DNA from: Pseudomonadota bacterium
GTDB lineage: Bacteria; Pseudomonadota; Alphaproteobacteria; Caulobacterales; Caulobacteraceae
Reading direction: 5' to 3'
DNA length: 5,086 bases
NCBI GenBank assembly: GCA_023433655.1
Contig: JAEYUE010000289.1
Span: 1-5,086 of the forward strand
The notes below the pieces were generated by a model, which was not told the DNA's origin, did no database searches, and saw only the letters and a program-made list of their open reading frames with translations. Position numbers and translations under genes: made by a program. Every line of letters starts with the position of its first letter. Position 1 is the first letter of the stretch. Positions 1-4,919 of this stretch are shown here, piece by piece.

Positions 1-529
1 CCGTGATGACGCCCTCGTTGCCGACCTTCTCCATGGCGCGGGCGATCATTTCGCCCACTTCCAGGTCGCCGTTGGCCGAGATGGTGCCGACCTGGGCGAT
101 CTCGGAGTTGGCCGAAACCTTCTTGGCGTTGGCCTTGATCTCCTCGATGACGGCGGCGACGGCCTTGTCGATGCCGCGCTTGAGGTCCATCGGATTCATG
201 CCGGCGGCGACCGACTTCAGGCCTTCCTGGACGATCGACTGGGCCAGCACCGTGGCGGTGGTGGTGCCGTCGCCGGCCTTGTCGTTGGTCTTGGAGGCGA
301 CCTCGCGGATCATCTGGGCGCCCATGTTCTCGAAGGCGTCCTCCAGCTCGATCTCCTTGGCCACCGAGACGCCGTCCTTGGTCGAGCGCGGGGCGCCGAA
401 GGACTTCTGGATCACCACGTTGCGGCCCTTCGGCCCGAGGGTGACCTTCACCGCATTGGCGAGGACGTTGACGCCGCGCAGCATCTTCTCGCGCGCGTCG
501 GTGGAGAACTGAACTTGTTTCGCGGCCAT
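1..529 (-). CDS. groEL: Chaperonin GroEL, N-terminal part (cut by window edge)
   Basis: This is the large (60 kDa) chaperonin subunit, which forms the double-ring ATP-driven folding chamber in the cytoplasm together with GroES. The visible 176 residues begin MAAKQVQFSTDAREKML and align to the family without gaps from memory. The nucleotide-binding signature TLGPKGRNVV lies at residues 30-39, DGVSVAKEIELED at 52-64 (Asp52), and GDGTTT at 86-91 with the ATPase Asp87; numbering matches the E. coli protein. GroEL is usually about 545 residues, so roughly two thirds of the gene lies beyond the left edge, and the reading frame is open to the edge. The start has an AGGAG ribosome-binding site about 7 bases upstream on the minus strand (complement of 536-541). 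It lies 51 bases downstream of groES, as expected for a groESL operon. The identification is secure; I cannot say whether it is the only groEL copy in the genome. Confidence 0.98.
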   Translation of the reverse strand, partial: MAAKQVQFSTDAREKMLRGVNVLANAVKVTLGPKGRNVVIQKSFGAPRSTKDGVSVAKEIELEDAFENMGAQMIREVASKTNDKAGDGTTTATVLAQSIVQEGLKSVAAGMNPMDLKRGIDKAVAAVIEEIKANAKKVSANSEIAQVGTISANGDLEVGEMIARAMEKVGNEGVIT

Positions 530-535
530 GTGGCT

Positions 536-541
536 GCTCCT
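536..541 (-). promoter_or_regulatory. Ribosome-binding site of groEL
   Basis: The minus strand reads AGGAG about 7 bases before the groEL ATG, within the 51-base groES-groEL gap. This strong site fixes the groEL start at 529. I see no terminator or promoter in the gap. Confidence 0.8.
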
Positions 542-580
542 ATCTTGTGGTTTCTGTGAGGAAATCAGATCGCCGCGCGC

Positions 581-868
581 TTACGACAGCACGCCCAGGA
601 CGTCCGATTCCTTCATGATGATCAGGTCTTCGCCATCCAGCTTGACCTCGGTGCCCGACCACTTGCCGAACAGGATGCGGTCGCCGGCCTTCAGCTCCAT
701 GGCGACGTGCTTGCCGTCCTCGTCCCGGGCGCCGGGGCCCACGGCGACGACTTCGCCTTCCTGCGGCTTTTCCTTGGCGGTGTCGGGGATGATGATCCCG
801 CCCTTGGTCTTGGATTCCTCTTCCACGCGCTTCACGAGCACGCGGTCGCCGAGCGGACGAAACGCCAT
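581..868 (-). CDS. groES: Co-chaperonin GroES
   Basis: This is the 10 kDa co-chaperonin that caps the GroEL ring as a heptamer. The 95 residues are full length for the family. The protein opens MAFRPLGDRVLVKRVEEE, followed by the mobile loop that contacts GroEL (about residues 17-35, containing the hydrophobic GGIIIP segment), the GEVVAVGPGA strand, and a C-terminal DGEDLIIMKESDVLGVL segment; all are typical of GroES. The start codon has a GGGAGAAG ribosome-binding site (complement of 875-882) six bases upstream. It is the first gene of the operon with groEL. The promoter and HrcA-type operator lie just upstream at about 916-981, so heat-shock control is expected. Confidence 0.98.
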   Translation of the reverse strand: MAFRPLGDRVLVKRVEEESKTKGGIIIPDTAKEKPQEGEVVAVGPGARDEDGKHVAMELKAGDRILFGKWSGTEVKLDGEDLIIMKESDVLGVLS

Positions 869-915
869 CTGTGTCTTCTCCCAAAACAGTTCCGGTTGCG
901 CCCCGGGTCCGGCTT

Positions 916-942
916 TTGGCAGCCGCCACCCCCGAGTGCTAA
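916..942 (-). promoter_or_regulatory. Degenerate CIRCE element (HrcA operator) upstream of groES
   Basis: On the minus strand this reads TTAGCACTC, nine bases, then GGCTGCCAA. The CIRCE consensus is TTAGCACTC-N9-GAGTGCTAA. The promoter-proximal arm (complement of 934-942) is a perfect 9/9 match. The distal arm (complement of 916-924) keeps the correct spacing and matches at 6 of 9 positions. In other bacteria the HrcA repressor binds this inverted repeat to hold down groESL under normal growth. The position, just downstream of a candidate promoter and 48 bases before the groES start, is right for a repressor site. Whether HrcA still binds the asymmetric form is inference. Confidence 0.75.
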
Positions 943-951
943 CGCGAGCGG

Positions 952-981
952 CAGGTAGGGCTCCGGCCGGCCAGCGTCAAG
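952..981 (-). promoter_or_regulatory. Candidate groESL promoter
   Basis: On the minus strand CTTGACG (complement of 975-981) is followed 14 bases later by CCCTACCT (complement of 953-960). This resembles a heat-shock sigma-32 promoter (CTTGAA, then a CCCCAT-type -10 box), though the -10 is imperfect. Read as a housekeeping promoter it gives TTGACG, a 17-base spacer and TACCTG, with a good -35 and a weak -10. In either reading transcription would start around 945, immediately before the CIRCE arm. This is pattern matching only. Confidence 0.5.
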
Positions 982-1109
982 CAGGACGGGCGCTGAATTC
1001 GTCGCGGCCCGCGCAAGCGCCATGAACCCCGAATGAACGCCGCCCTCCGGGGCCATACAGGCGCGGGGCGTCATTACGGTCGGCCAATGCCGCCCCCGGG
1101 GCGCCGTCA

Positions 1110-1115
1110 AAGGAG
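1110..1115 (+). promoter_or_regulatory. Ribosome-binding site deciding the start at 1123
   Basis: AAGGAG lies seven bases before the ATG at 1123. It decides that start over the in-frame ATG at 1033, which has no such site. The chosen start also places a signal peptide exactly at the N-terminus. Confidence 0.85.
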
Positions 1116-1122
1116 CAATCCG

Positions 1123-1542
1123 ATGCGAATTTCGATCAAGACCCTCGCCGCCGGCTCGGTCGCGGCCCTGGCGCTCGGCGCCGCCGCGGCGCCTGCGAGC
1201 GCCCAGTCCTACGGCTACGGCGGGGACCCGCTGCTCGACGCCATTCTTCAGGGCGTGATCGCCGCCACCGGCGACAACAATCGCTACGGCTACCAGAACG
1301 GACGCTATCGCGGTCCCGACTGCCAATACTATCGCGACGGCCGCTGCTATCGGAACCTCGGCCACTGGGAGCGTGAGCACGGCATCAACAGTCGCGACCG
1401 TCAGTACAACGGCCGCTATGTCGAGGGCCGCACCTATTCGGGCCGCGGCTACTATCGCGACGGTCGCTTCTGGCGGAACTACGGCCAGTGGCGCAGCGCC
1501 CAGAACCACAACCGCGACTACCGCTACGATCGCCGCTGGTAG
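1123..1542 (+). CDS. Secreted Tyr/Arg/Gly-rich protein with two YYRDGR repeats, function unknown
   Basis: This 139-residue protein has no function I can assign. Residues 1-27 form a clear Sec signal peptide: MRISIK, a hydrophobic Ala/Leu core, and an APASAQ cleavage region around residue 26-27, so export to the periplasm or beyond is predicted. A short amphipathic stretch, DPLLDAILQGVIAATG (35-50), follows. The rest is rich in Tyr, Arg, Gly and Asn and strongly basic. It contains two related 16-residue motifs, YYRDGRCYRNLGHWER (69-84) and YYRDGRFWRNYGQWRS (110-125), identical at 10 of 16 positions. The only cysteines, Cys67 and Cys75, bracket the start of the first motif and could form a disulfide after export. 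The start is fixed by AAGGAG at 1110-1115. The gene is divergent from groES and ends in its own terminator, so it is probably monocistronic. Basic, aromatic-rich exported proteins of this kind are often envelope or surface associated, but that is a guess. Confidence 0.87.
   Translation: MRISIKTLAAGSVAALALGAAAAPASAQSYGYGGDPLLDAILQGVIAATGDNNRYGYQNGRYRGPDCQYYRDGRCYRNLGHWEREHGINSRDRQYNGRYVEGRTYSGRGYYRDGRFWRNYGQWRSAQNHNRDYRYDRRW
1327..1497 (+). repeat. Two-copy internal motif repeat in the secreted protein
   Basis: A 14-base stretch, TACTATCGCGACGG, occurs exactly at 1327-1340 and again at 1450-1463, in the same reading frame. Each copy begins a related 16-residue motif (1327-1374 and 1450-1497). 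Similarity continues at the protein level (RN, G and W conserved) while the DNA diverges. That pattern suggests an old internal duplication kept by selection on the protein. Confidence 0.8.
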
Positions 1543-1594
1543 GACAGGCTCCCTTTCGTCCGGCCGCGTGAGTACTGGCCGGGCGCGGGCGAGG

Positions 1595-1627
1595 AAGGCG
1601 GGCGCCGGAGACGGCGTCCGCCTTTTT
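1595..1627 (+). terminator. Intrinsic (Rho-independent) terminator
   Basis: GGCGGGCGCC (1597-1606) pairs with GGCGTCCGCC (1613-1622) around a six-base loop, with one G-U pair. The stem extends by two A-U pairs (1595-1596 with 1623-1624) into a run of five T at 1623-1627. It lies 53 bases after the stop codon of the secreted protein gene and ends 37 bases before the fosA-like start, so it separates the two transcription units. A smaller inverted repeat, CCGGCC/GGCCGG (1560-1582), precedes it. Confidence 0.85.
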
Positions 1628-1664
1628 CATGGGCGAAGCGAGTCCCGCATGACATGGTCGGTGC

Positions 1665-2081
1665 ATGAGCCACGCGCGCGTCAGCGGACTGAACCACCTG
1701 ACCCTGGCGGTCACCGACCTCGAGCGGTCGATCAACTTCTACCGCGACCTGCTGGGCTGCGAACTGCGGGCTGTCTGGGAGGGCGGCGCCTATCTGGAAG
1801 CGGGCCCGCTCTGGCTGTGCCTCTCCGTTGACGACAAGGCCGCCGGCGCGGTCCGGGCCGACTACACCCACTACGCCTTCAGCGTCGACGCCGACGCCTT
1901 CGCAGCCCTGGCGGCCCGGATACGCTCAGACGCGAAGCTCTGGAAGGTCGACGTCAGCGAGGGCGCCTCGCTCTATTTCCTCGATCCGGACAATCATCGG
2001 CTTGAGCTGCACGTCGGCACGCTCGCCTCGCGGCTTGAACACTACCGGTCGACGCCGGGAAGCCGGGTCAGGATCCTCTGA
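1665..2081 (+). CDS. fosA: FosA-like fosfomycin resistance thiol transferase (VOC superfamily)
   Basis: This 138-residue protein resembles FosA, the Mn2+- and K+-dependent enzyme that adds glutathione to the epoxide of fosfomycin in the cytoplasm. It has the two beta-alpha-beta-beta-beta modules of the VOC (glyoxalase/dioxygenase) fold. Family blocks in order are GLNHLTLAV (8-16), INFYRDLLG (23-31), GAYLEAGPLWLCLS (41-54), DYTHYAF (66-72), SEGASLYFLDPDNHRLELHVG (98-118) and a terminal Arg123. The metal ligands correspond to His11, His69 and Glu114. FosA substrate and K+ loop residues are matched by Thr13, Trp50, Lys94, Ser98, Glu99, Gly100, Ser102, Tyr104 and Arg123. One position differs: Arg93 of the Pseudomonas enzyme is Val97 here. 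Length matches the usual 135 or so. An in-frame stop at 1650 leaves ATG 1665 as the only ATG, GTG or TTG start for a full-length protein, but it lacks a good ribosome-binding site, so expression may be low. Base composition matches its neighbours and no mobile element flanks it, suggesting an intrinsic chromosomal gene. A related VOC enzyme with another epoxide or thiol substrate remains possible. Confidence 0.88.
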   Translation: MSHARVSGLNHLTLAVTDLERSINFYRDLLGCELRAVWEGGAYLEAGPLWLCLSVDDKAAGAVRADYTHYAFSVDADAFAALAARIRSDAKLWKVDVSEGASLYFLDPDNHRLELHVGTLASRLEHYRSTPGSRVRIL

Positions 2082-2685
2082 CGCCGAGGTCGGGGTGGTC
2101 CGCGGGAAGCCCGTCGGCGGCCAGGCGACCTCCGGTGTAGCGGATATCGTCCGTGACTTCGCGGAAGGCGAAATCGGGCGTCGCATAGCGTTCCATGGCC
2201 TCGACGTTGTCGAACTCCGCCTCGGCCATGATCAGCCCGCTGAGTGGACCTTCGAACACGTCGACAAAGACGTCGGCGCCGTCGACCTTCCCGAGCGAAT
2301 GCCGCGTCTTGCGCAAGGTCCGTCCCGGCAGTGACGAAAGAAGCCGGAACTCCTCGGGCGACAGGTAGATGGAGGTCAGCAGCCGCACCGAGGGACTGAC
2401 GTCGGCTTTTCGCCCCAGCCGCAGCATCGGCGCGCCGCCGCCGAGCGGGATCGCCTCGCGCAGCCGCAACTGGGTGCCCTCGACATACAGGTCCGTATAG
2501 GCTTCCGCGCTCACGACCCGGTCGGCGGGGACCGCGCGGCAGAGCCAGCGGCGTTCGTGCTCGACCCAGGCGTATTTCGACTTCGGCCAGCCCAGGGCCG
2601 CGGCGGTGGCTTGATCGATCTGGGACAGCGCGACCTCCCGAGTGCTGACAAATCCTGGGCGGCGCGACCCCACCTGTCCAGCCAT
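2068..2685 (-). CDS. CYTH-domain protein (triphosphate tunnel metalloenzyme-like)
   Basis: This 205-residue protein carries a CYTH domain at about residues 37-190. The fold is an eight-stranded tunnel that binds triphosphate substrates with divalent metal; members hydrolyse inorganic or thiamine triphosphate or act as class IV adenylyl cyclases. The N-terminal ExExK signature appears as EHERR (42-46), with Arg replacing the usual Lys. Later strands supply QLRLRE (72-77), LRLGRKAD (88-95), SIYLSPEEFRLL (105-116), LRKTRHSL (124-131), VDVFEGPLSGLIMAEAEF (141-158) and the C-terminal FREVTDDIRYTGGRLA (174-189). The basic and acidic residues of the tunnel are therefore largely present. No adenylyl cyclase or CHAD partner domain is attached. 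About 36 residues precede the domain, more than usual, so the true start may be further in; no ATG, GTG or TTG start there is clearly better supported. It lies 30 bases after pgi on the same strand and is probably cotranscribed. Its 3' end overlaps the fosA-like gene by 14 bases. The exact substrate is unknown. Confidence 0.85.
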   Translation of the reverse strand: MAGQVGSRRPGFVSTREVALSQIDQATAAALGWPKSKYAWVEHERRWLCRAVPADRVVSAEAYTDLYVEGTQLRLREAIPLGGGAPMLRLGRKADVSPSVRLLTSIYLSPEEFRLLSSLPGRTLRKTRHSLGKVDGADVFVDVFEGPLSGLIMAEAEFDNVEAMERYATPDFAFREVTDDIRYTGGRLAADGLPADHPDLGVRGS

Positions 2686-2715
2686 TCCCGCCGGGGAAAC
2701 CGGGGCCGCTCGTCC

Positions 2716-4341
2716 TTACACCATCAGCCGCTTCATCAGCTCGGCGGTCGACGGGTCCAGGCCCCCCGACGGCTCGCCCGCCTGCACGTCTTTCAGGATG
2801 GCCTTGGCCAGGACCTTGCCCAGCTCCACGCCCCACTGGTCGAAGCTGTTGATGTCCCAGATCACGCCCTCGACGAAGGTCTTGTGCTCATAGAGGGCGA
2901 TAAGGGCGCCCACGGTCTCCGGCGCCAGTGCGTCCATCAAAATCGTCGTCGACGGCCGGTCGCCGGGGAAGGTCTTGTGCGGAGCGAGGCGGTCGGCCTC
3001 GGCCGCGTCGGCCCCGGCCGCCAGCAGCTCGGCCCGCGCCTCGGCCCCGGTCTTGCCGACCATCAGAGCCTGCGCCTGCGCCAACGCGTTCGACCACAGC
3101 GGCGCGTCGCCCTCGCGGGCGTCCAGCGCCGCGTCGGACGTGTGGGCGACGACCACGAACTCTGCGGGCACGACCTGCGGTCCCTGGTGGATCTGCTGGA
3201 AGAAGGCATGCTGGCCATTGGTGCCGGGTTCCCCGAACACGATGGGACCGGTGGCGGTGTCCACCGGCGAGCCGTCGCGCTTCACGCCCTTGCCGTTGGA
3301 CTCCATCTCGAGCTGCTGCAGGAAGGCCGGCAGGCGGCGCAGGCCGTGGGCGTAGGGAGCCACCGTACGGGCGGTCCGGCCAAGGCCCTCGACGTTGAAC
3401 ACCTGGGCGAGCGCCAGCAGGACCGGGGCGTTGCGTTCGAGGTCGGCGGTCAGGAAATGCTCATCCATCGACCGCGCCCCGGCCAGCACCCGCTCGAACG
3501 TCTCCCAGCCGAGGGCCACGGCGACCGACAGGCTGACCGCCGACCAGAGCGAATAGCGCCCGCCGACCCAGTCGCGGAAGCCGAAGGTGCGGCCGCAGCC
3601 CCACGCCTCCGCCTTCTCCGGCGCGGCGGTCACCCCGATCAGGTGCTTTGAAAGCCGCTTCGCCGAAAGGCCGCCCTCGAGCCAGGCCTTGGCGAGCTCG
3701 GCGTTGGCCAGGGTCTCCTGGGTGGTGAAGGTCTTGGACACCACCACCACCAGGGTGGTCTCCGGCTCCAGACCCGCGAGCGCCTCGGCCATCTCGCGCG
3801 GATCGATATTGGCCACGAAGCGCAGATCGATGGTGGGCTCCAGCGGGCGCAGGGCGTCCCACAGCAGGCGCGGGCCAAGGTCCGAGCCGCCGATGCCGAT
3901 ATGCACGATAGCCTGGAACGGCTGCTTGGTCCCGCCCGTCTCGGCCCCCGAGCCGATGTCGGTCGCGAACCGCGCCATCGCCTGTCGCGTCTCGGCCACC
4001 TCCTTCGACACCGGCTCGCCGAGCGCCCGGAAGTCGGCGTCGTCCGCGGCCCGCAGGGCGGGATGCAGCACCGCCCGTCCCTCGGTGTTGTTGACCGCCT
4101 CGCCCCCGAACAGCGCCGCCCGCCGCCCCTCGATGTCGCAGGCGCGCGCGAGGTCCAGGGCGGCCTCGAAACCCTCGGCGGTCCAGCTCTGCTTGGACAG
4201 GTCCAGATACAGGCCAGCCGCCTCCACGCCCATGCGATCAACCCGCCCCGGATCGGCAGGGAACTGGTGGGCGATGCGCGTCCCGGCGTCCTTGCGCGCC
4301 ACGGCGCGGAGCAGATCGAGGGCCTGGGAACGGGCGGTCAT
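2716..4341 (-). CDS. pgi: Glucose-6-phosphate isomerase
   Basis: This cytoplasmic enzyme interconverts glucose-6-phosphate and fructose-6-phosphate in glycolysis and gluconeogenesis, and feeds the Entner-Doudoroff and polysaccharide precursor pathways. The 541 residues match the usual bacterial length of about 550. The first SIS domain includes HIGIGGSDLGP (147-157) and the phosphate-binding SKTFTT (202-207). PGI signature 1, DWVGGRYSLWSAVS, is at 257-270 and signature 2, GVIWDINSFDQWGVELGK, at 492-509. Catalytic residues by comparison with rabbit PGI are Arg262 (Arg272), Glu347 in MESNGK (Glu357), His378 in GTNGQHAF (His388; the Glu-His distance of 31 is identical) and Lys509 (Lys518). Nothing essential is missing. 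The ATG at 4341 has only a weak ribosome-binding region, yet the N-terminus MTARSQALDLLRAVA is reasonable. It is divergent from the gene at 4431 and followed by the CYTH gene after 30 bases, indicating an operon. Confidence 0.98.
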   Translation of the reverse strand: MTARSQALDLLRAVARKDAGTRIAHQFPADPGRVDRMGVEAAGLYLDLSKQSWTAEGFEAALDLARACDIEGRRAALFGGEAVNNTEGRAVLHPALRAADDADFRALGEPVSKEVAETRQAMARFATDIGSGAETGGTKQPFQAIVHIGIGGSDLGPRLLWDALRPLEPTIDLRFVANIDPREMAEALAGLEPETTLVVVVSKTFTTQETLANAELAKAWLEGGLSAKRLSKHLIGVTAAPEKAEAWGCGRTFGFRDWVGGRYSLWSAVSLSVAVALGWETFERVLAGARSMDEHFLTADLERNAPVLLALAQVFNVEGLGRTARTVAPYAHGLRRLPAFLQQLEMESNGKGVKRDGSPVDTATGPIVFGEPGTNGQHAFFQQIHQGPQVVPAEFVVVAHTSDAALDAREGDAPLWSNALAQAQALMVGKTGAEARAELLAAGADAAEADRLAPHKTFPGDRPSTTILMDALAPETVGALIALYEHKTFVEGVIWDINSFDQWGVELGKVLAKAILKDVQAGEPSGGLDPSTAELMKRLMV

Positions 4342-4364
4342 GGGCGGACTCTACGGCGAGGAGG

Positions 4365-4380
4365 GTAAACCCTCGTTTAC
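4365..4380. promoter_or_regulatory. Perfect palindrome GTAAAC-CCTC-GTTTAC upstream of pgi, possible operator
   Basis: The inverted repeat has 6-base arms and a 4-base spacer, and lies 24 bases before the pgi start in the 89-base divergent spacer. On the minus strand TTGAAC (complement of 4398-4403) sits 17 bases before the GTAAAC arm, the distance expected between -35 and -10 boxes, so the palindrome could cover the pgi core promoter. I cannot name a regulator that binds it. A competing pairing, GAGGG/CCCTC (4361-4374), overlaps it. Confidence 0.4.
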
Positions 4381-4430
4381 GGGTGGGGCGTAAGCCGGTT
4401 CAACGCCGAAACCGCGATTCGGCCAAACAT

Positions 4431-4919
4431 ATGAGGATCGCCATGTCCTGCGGCGTCGCCCTTGCTGTCTCCCTTCTGCTCTCCGATCCCAATGTCGCCC
4501 TCGCCGCGGTCCAGCCGCCGGCCGCGGCCGAGGCCCCCGCTCCGGTCGCCGCTGAGCCCTTGTTCGCGGACATCGTCGGCCGCTCGTCCGCCCTGCGGTC
4601 GCTCGTCGCCTCCTGGCAGGCCTCCGGCGAGGCCGACCAGGCCGCATTCCTGTCCAGTCCGGCCTTCGCCGGCTTCAAGGCCCAGGCGGCCGAACTGGCC
4701 GGGCTCGACATGCAGGGCCACCTGATCCTCAAGGAGCGGGGGACAGACGGCGACCTGAAATGCATCCTGAGAGGCATCGCCGAGGACATTCCGGTCAAGG
4801 TGGCCGCGTTCGAGAGCGCTTCCAGCCCGGACGAACGGCGCGTCGCCCTCGACGAGCTCCACTATCTCCTCGACGACAACGTCGCGGTCATCACGGCCCC
4901 GCCGCAGCCCGAGGTGTGA
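4431..4919 (+). CDS. Secreted protein of unknown function
   Basis: I do not recognise this 162-residue protein. Residues 1-25 look like a Sec signal peptide (MRIAMSCGVALAVSLLLS, then cleavage after VALA). An Ala/Pro-rich linker (26-43) follows, then a probably helical domain from about 44 to 155. The mature part has a single cysteine, Cys111, in GDLKCILRGIAEDIPVKV, and a charged Ser/Asp/Glu/Arg stretch (131-146) before HYLLDDNVAVI. It ends in a Pro-rich tail. The frame extends upstream to a GTG at 4383, but that start would put 16 basic residues (RKPVQRRNR) before the hydrophobic segment and has no ribosome-binding site; ATG 4431 also lacks one, so the start is chosen on the signal peptide. 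ATG 4443 is also possible. The gene is divergent from pgi, and its last 29 bases overlap the end of the dsbD-like gene on the other strand. Location is probably periplasmic. Confidence 0.8.
   Translation: MRIAMSCGVALAVSLLLSDPNVALAAVQPPAAAEAPAPVAAEPLFADIVGRSSALRSLVASWQASGEADQAAFLSSPAFAGFKAQAAELAGLDMQGHLILKERGTDGDLKCILRGIAEDIPVKVAAFESASSPDERRVALDELHYLLDDNVAVITAPPQPEV

Larger units (their letters stand above)
869..1122. other. Divergent intergenic region between groES and the secreted Y/R/G-rich gene
   Basis: These 254 bases separate two divergent genes. The groES-proximal half carries the groES ribosome-binding site, the CIRCE-like element and the candidate groESL promoter. The other half (about 982-1109) should hold the promoter for the gene starting at 1123, but I cannot pick out a convincing -35/-10 pair. 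The frame of that gene stays open upstream to an ATG at 1033, but that stretch reads as low-complexity Pro/Arg-rich sequence without a ribosome-binding site, so I treat it as non-coding. Confidence 0.55.

Noticed and set aside
3..512. A 169-residue plus-strand open frame opposite groEL
   Set aside because: Exact antisense of the conserved groEL coding sequence; no independent coding signal.
1033..1122. N-terminal extension of the secreted protein from ATG 1033
   Set aside because: No ribosome-binding site, low-complexity Pro/Arg-rich translation, and it would bury the signal peptide 30 residues in. ATG 1123 has AAGGAG at good spacing.
832..1509. A 225-residue minus-strand open frame across the secreted-protein gene and the groES upstream region
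   Set aside because: It runs through the CIRCE and promoter region and into the groES start, and its Ala/Val-rich sequence mirrors the repeat-rich gene on the other strand.
2640..2648. A second CIRCE-like half site, GAGTGCTGA, inside the CYTH gene
   Set aside because: There is no partner arm at N9 spacing on either side and it lies within coding sequence, so it is probably chance.
2557..3651. A 364-residue open frame on the plus strand antisense to pgi
   Set aside because: It lies mostly opposite pgi, whose motifs are intact, and its protein is Arg/Gly/His/Leu-rich without a recognisable domain. Long antisense frames are routine in high-GC coding DNA.
3587..4393. A 268-residue plus-strand open frame opposite the pgi N-terminal half
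   Set aside because: Ser/Arg/Ala-rich shadow of pgi codons with no domain or signal, and it reads through the pgi start region.
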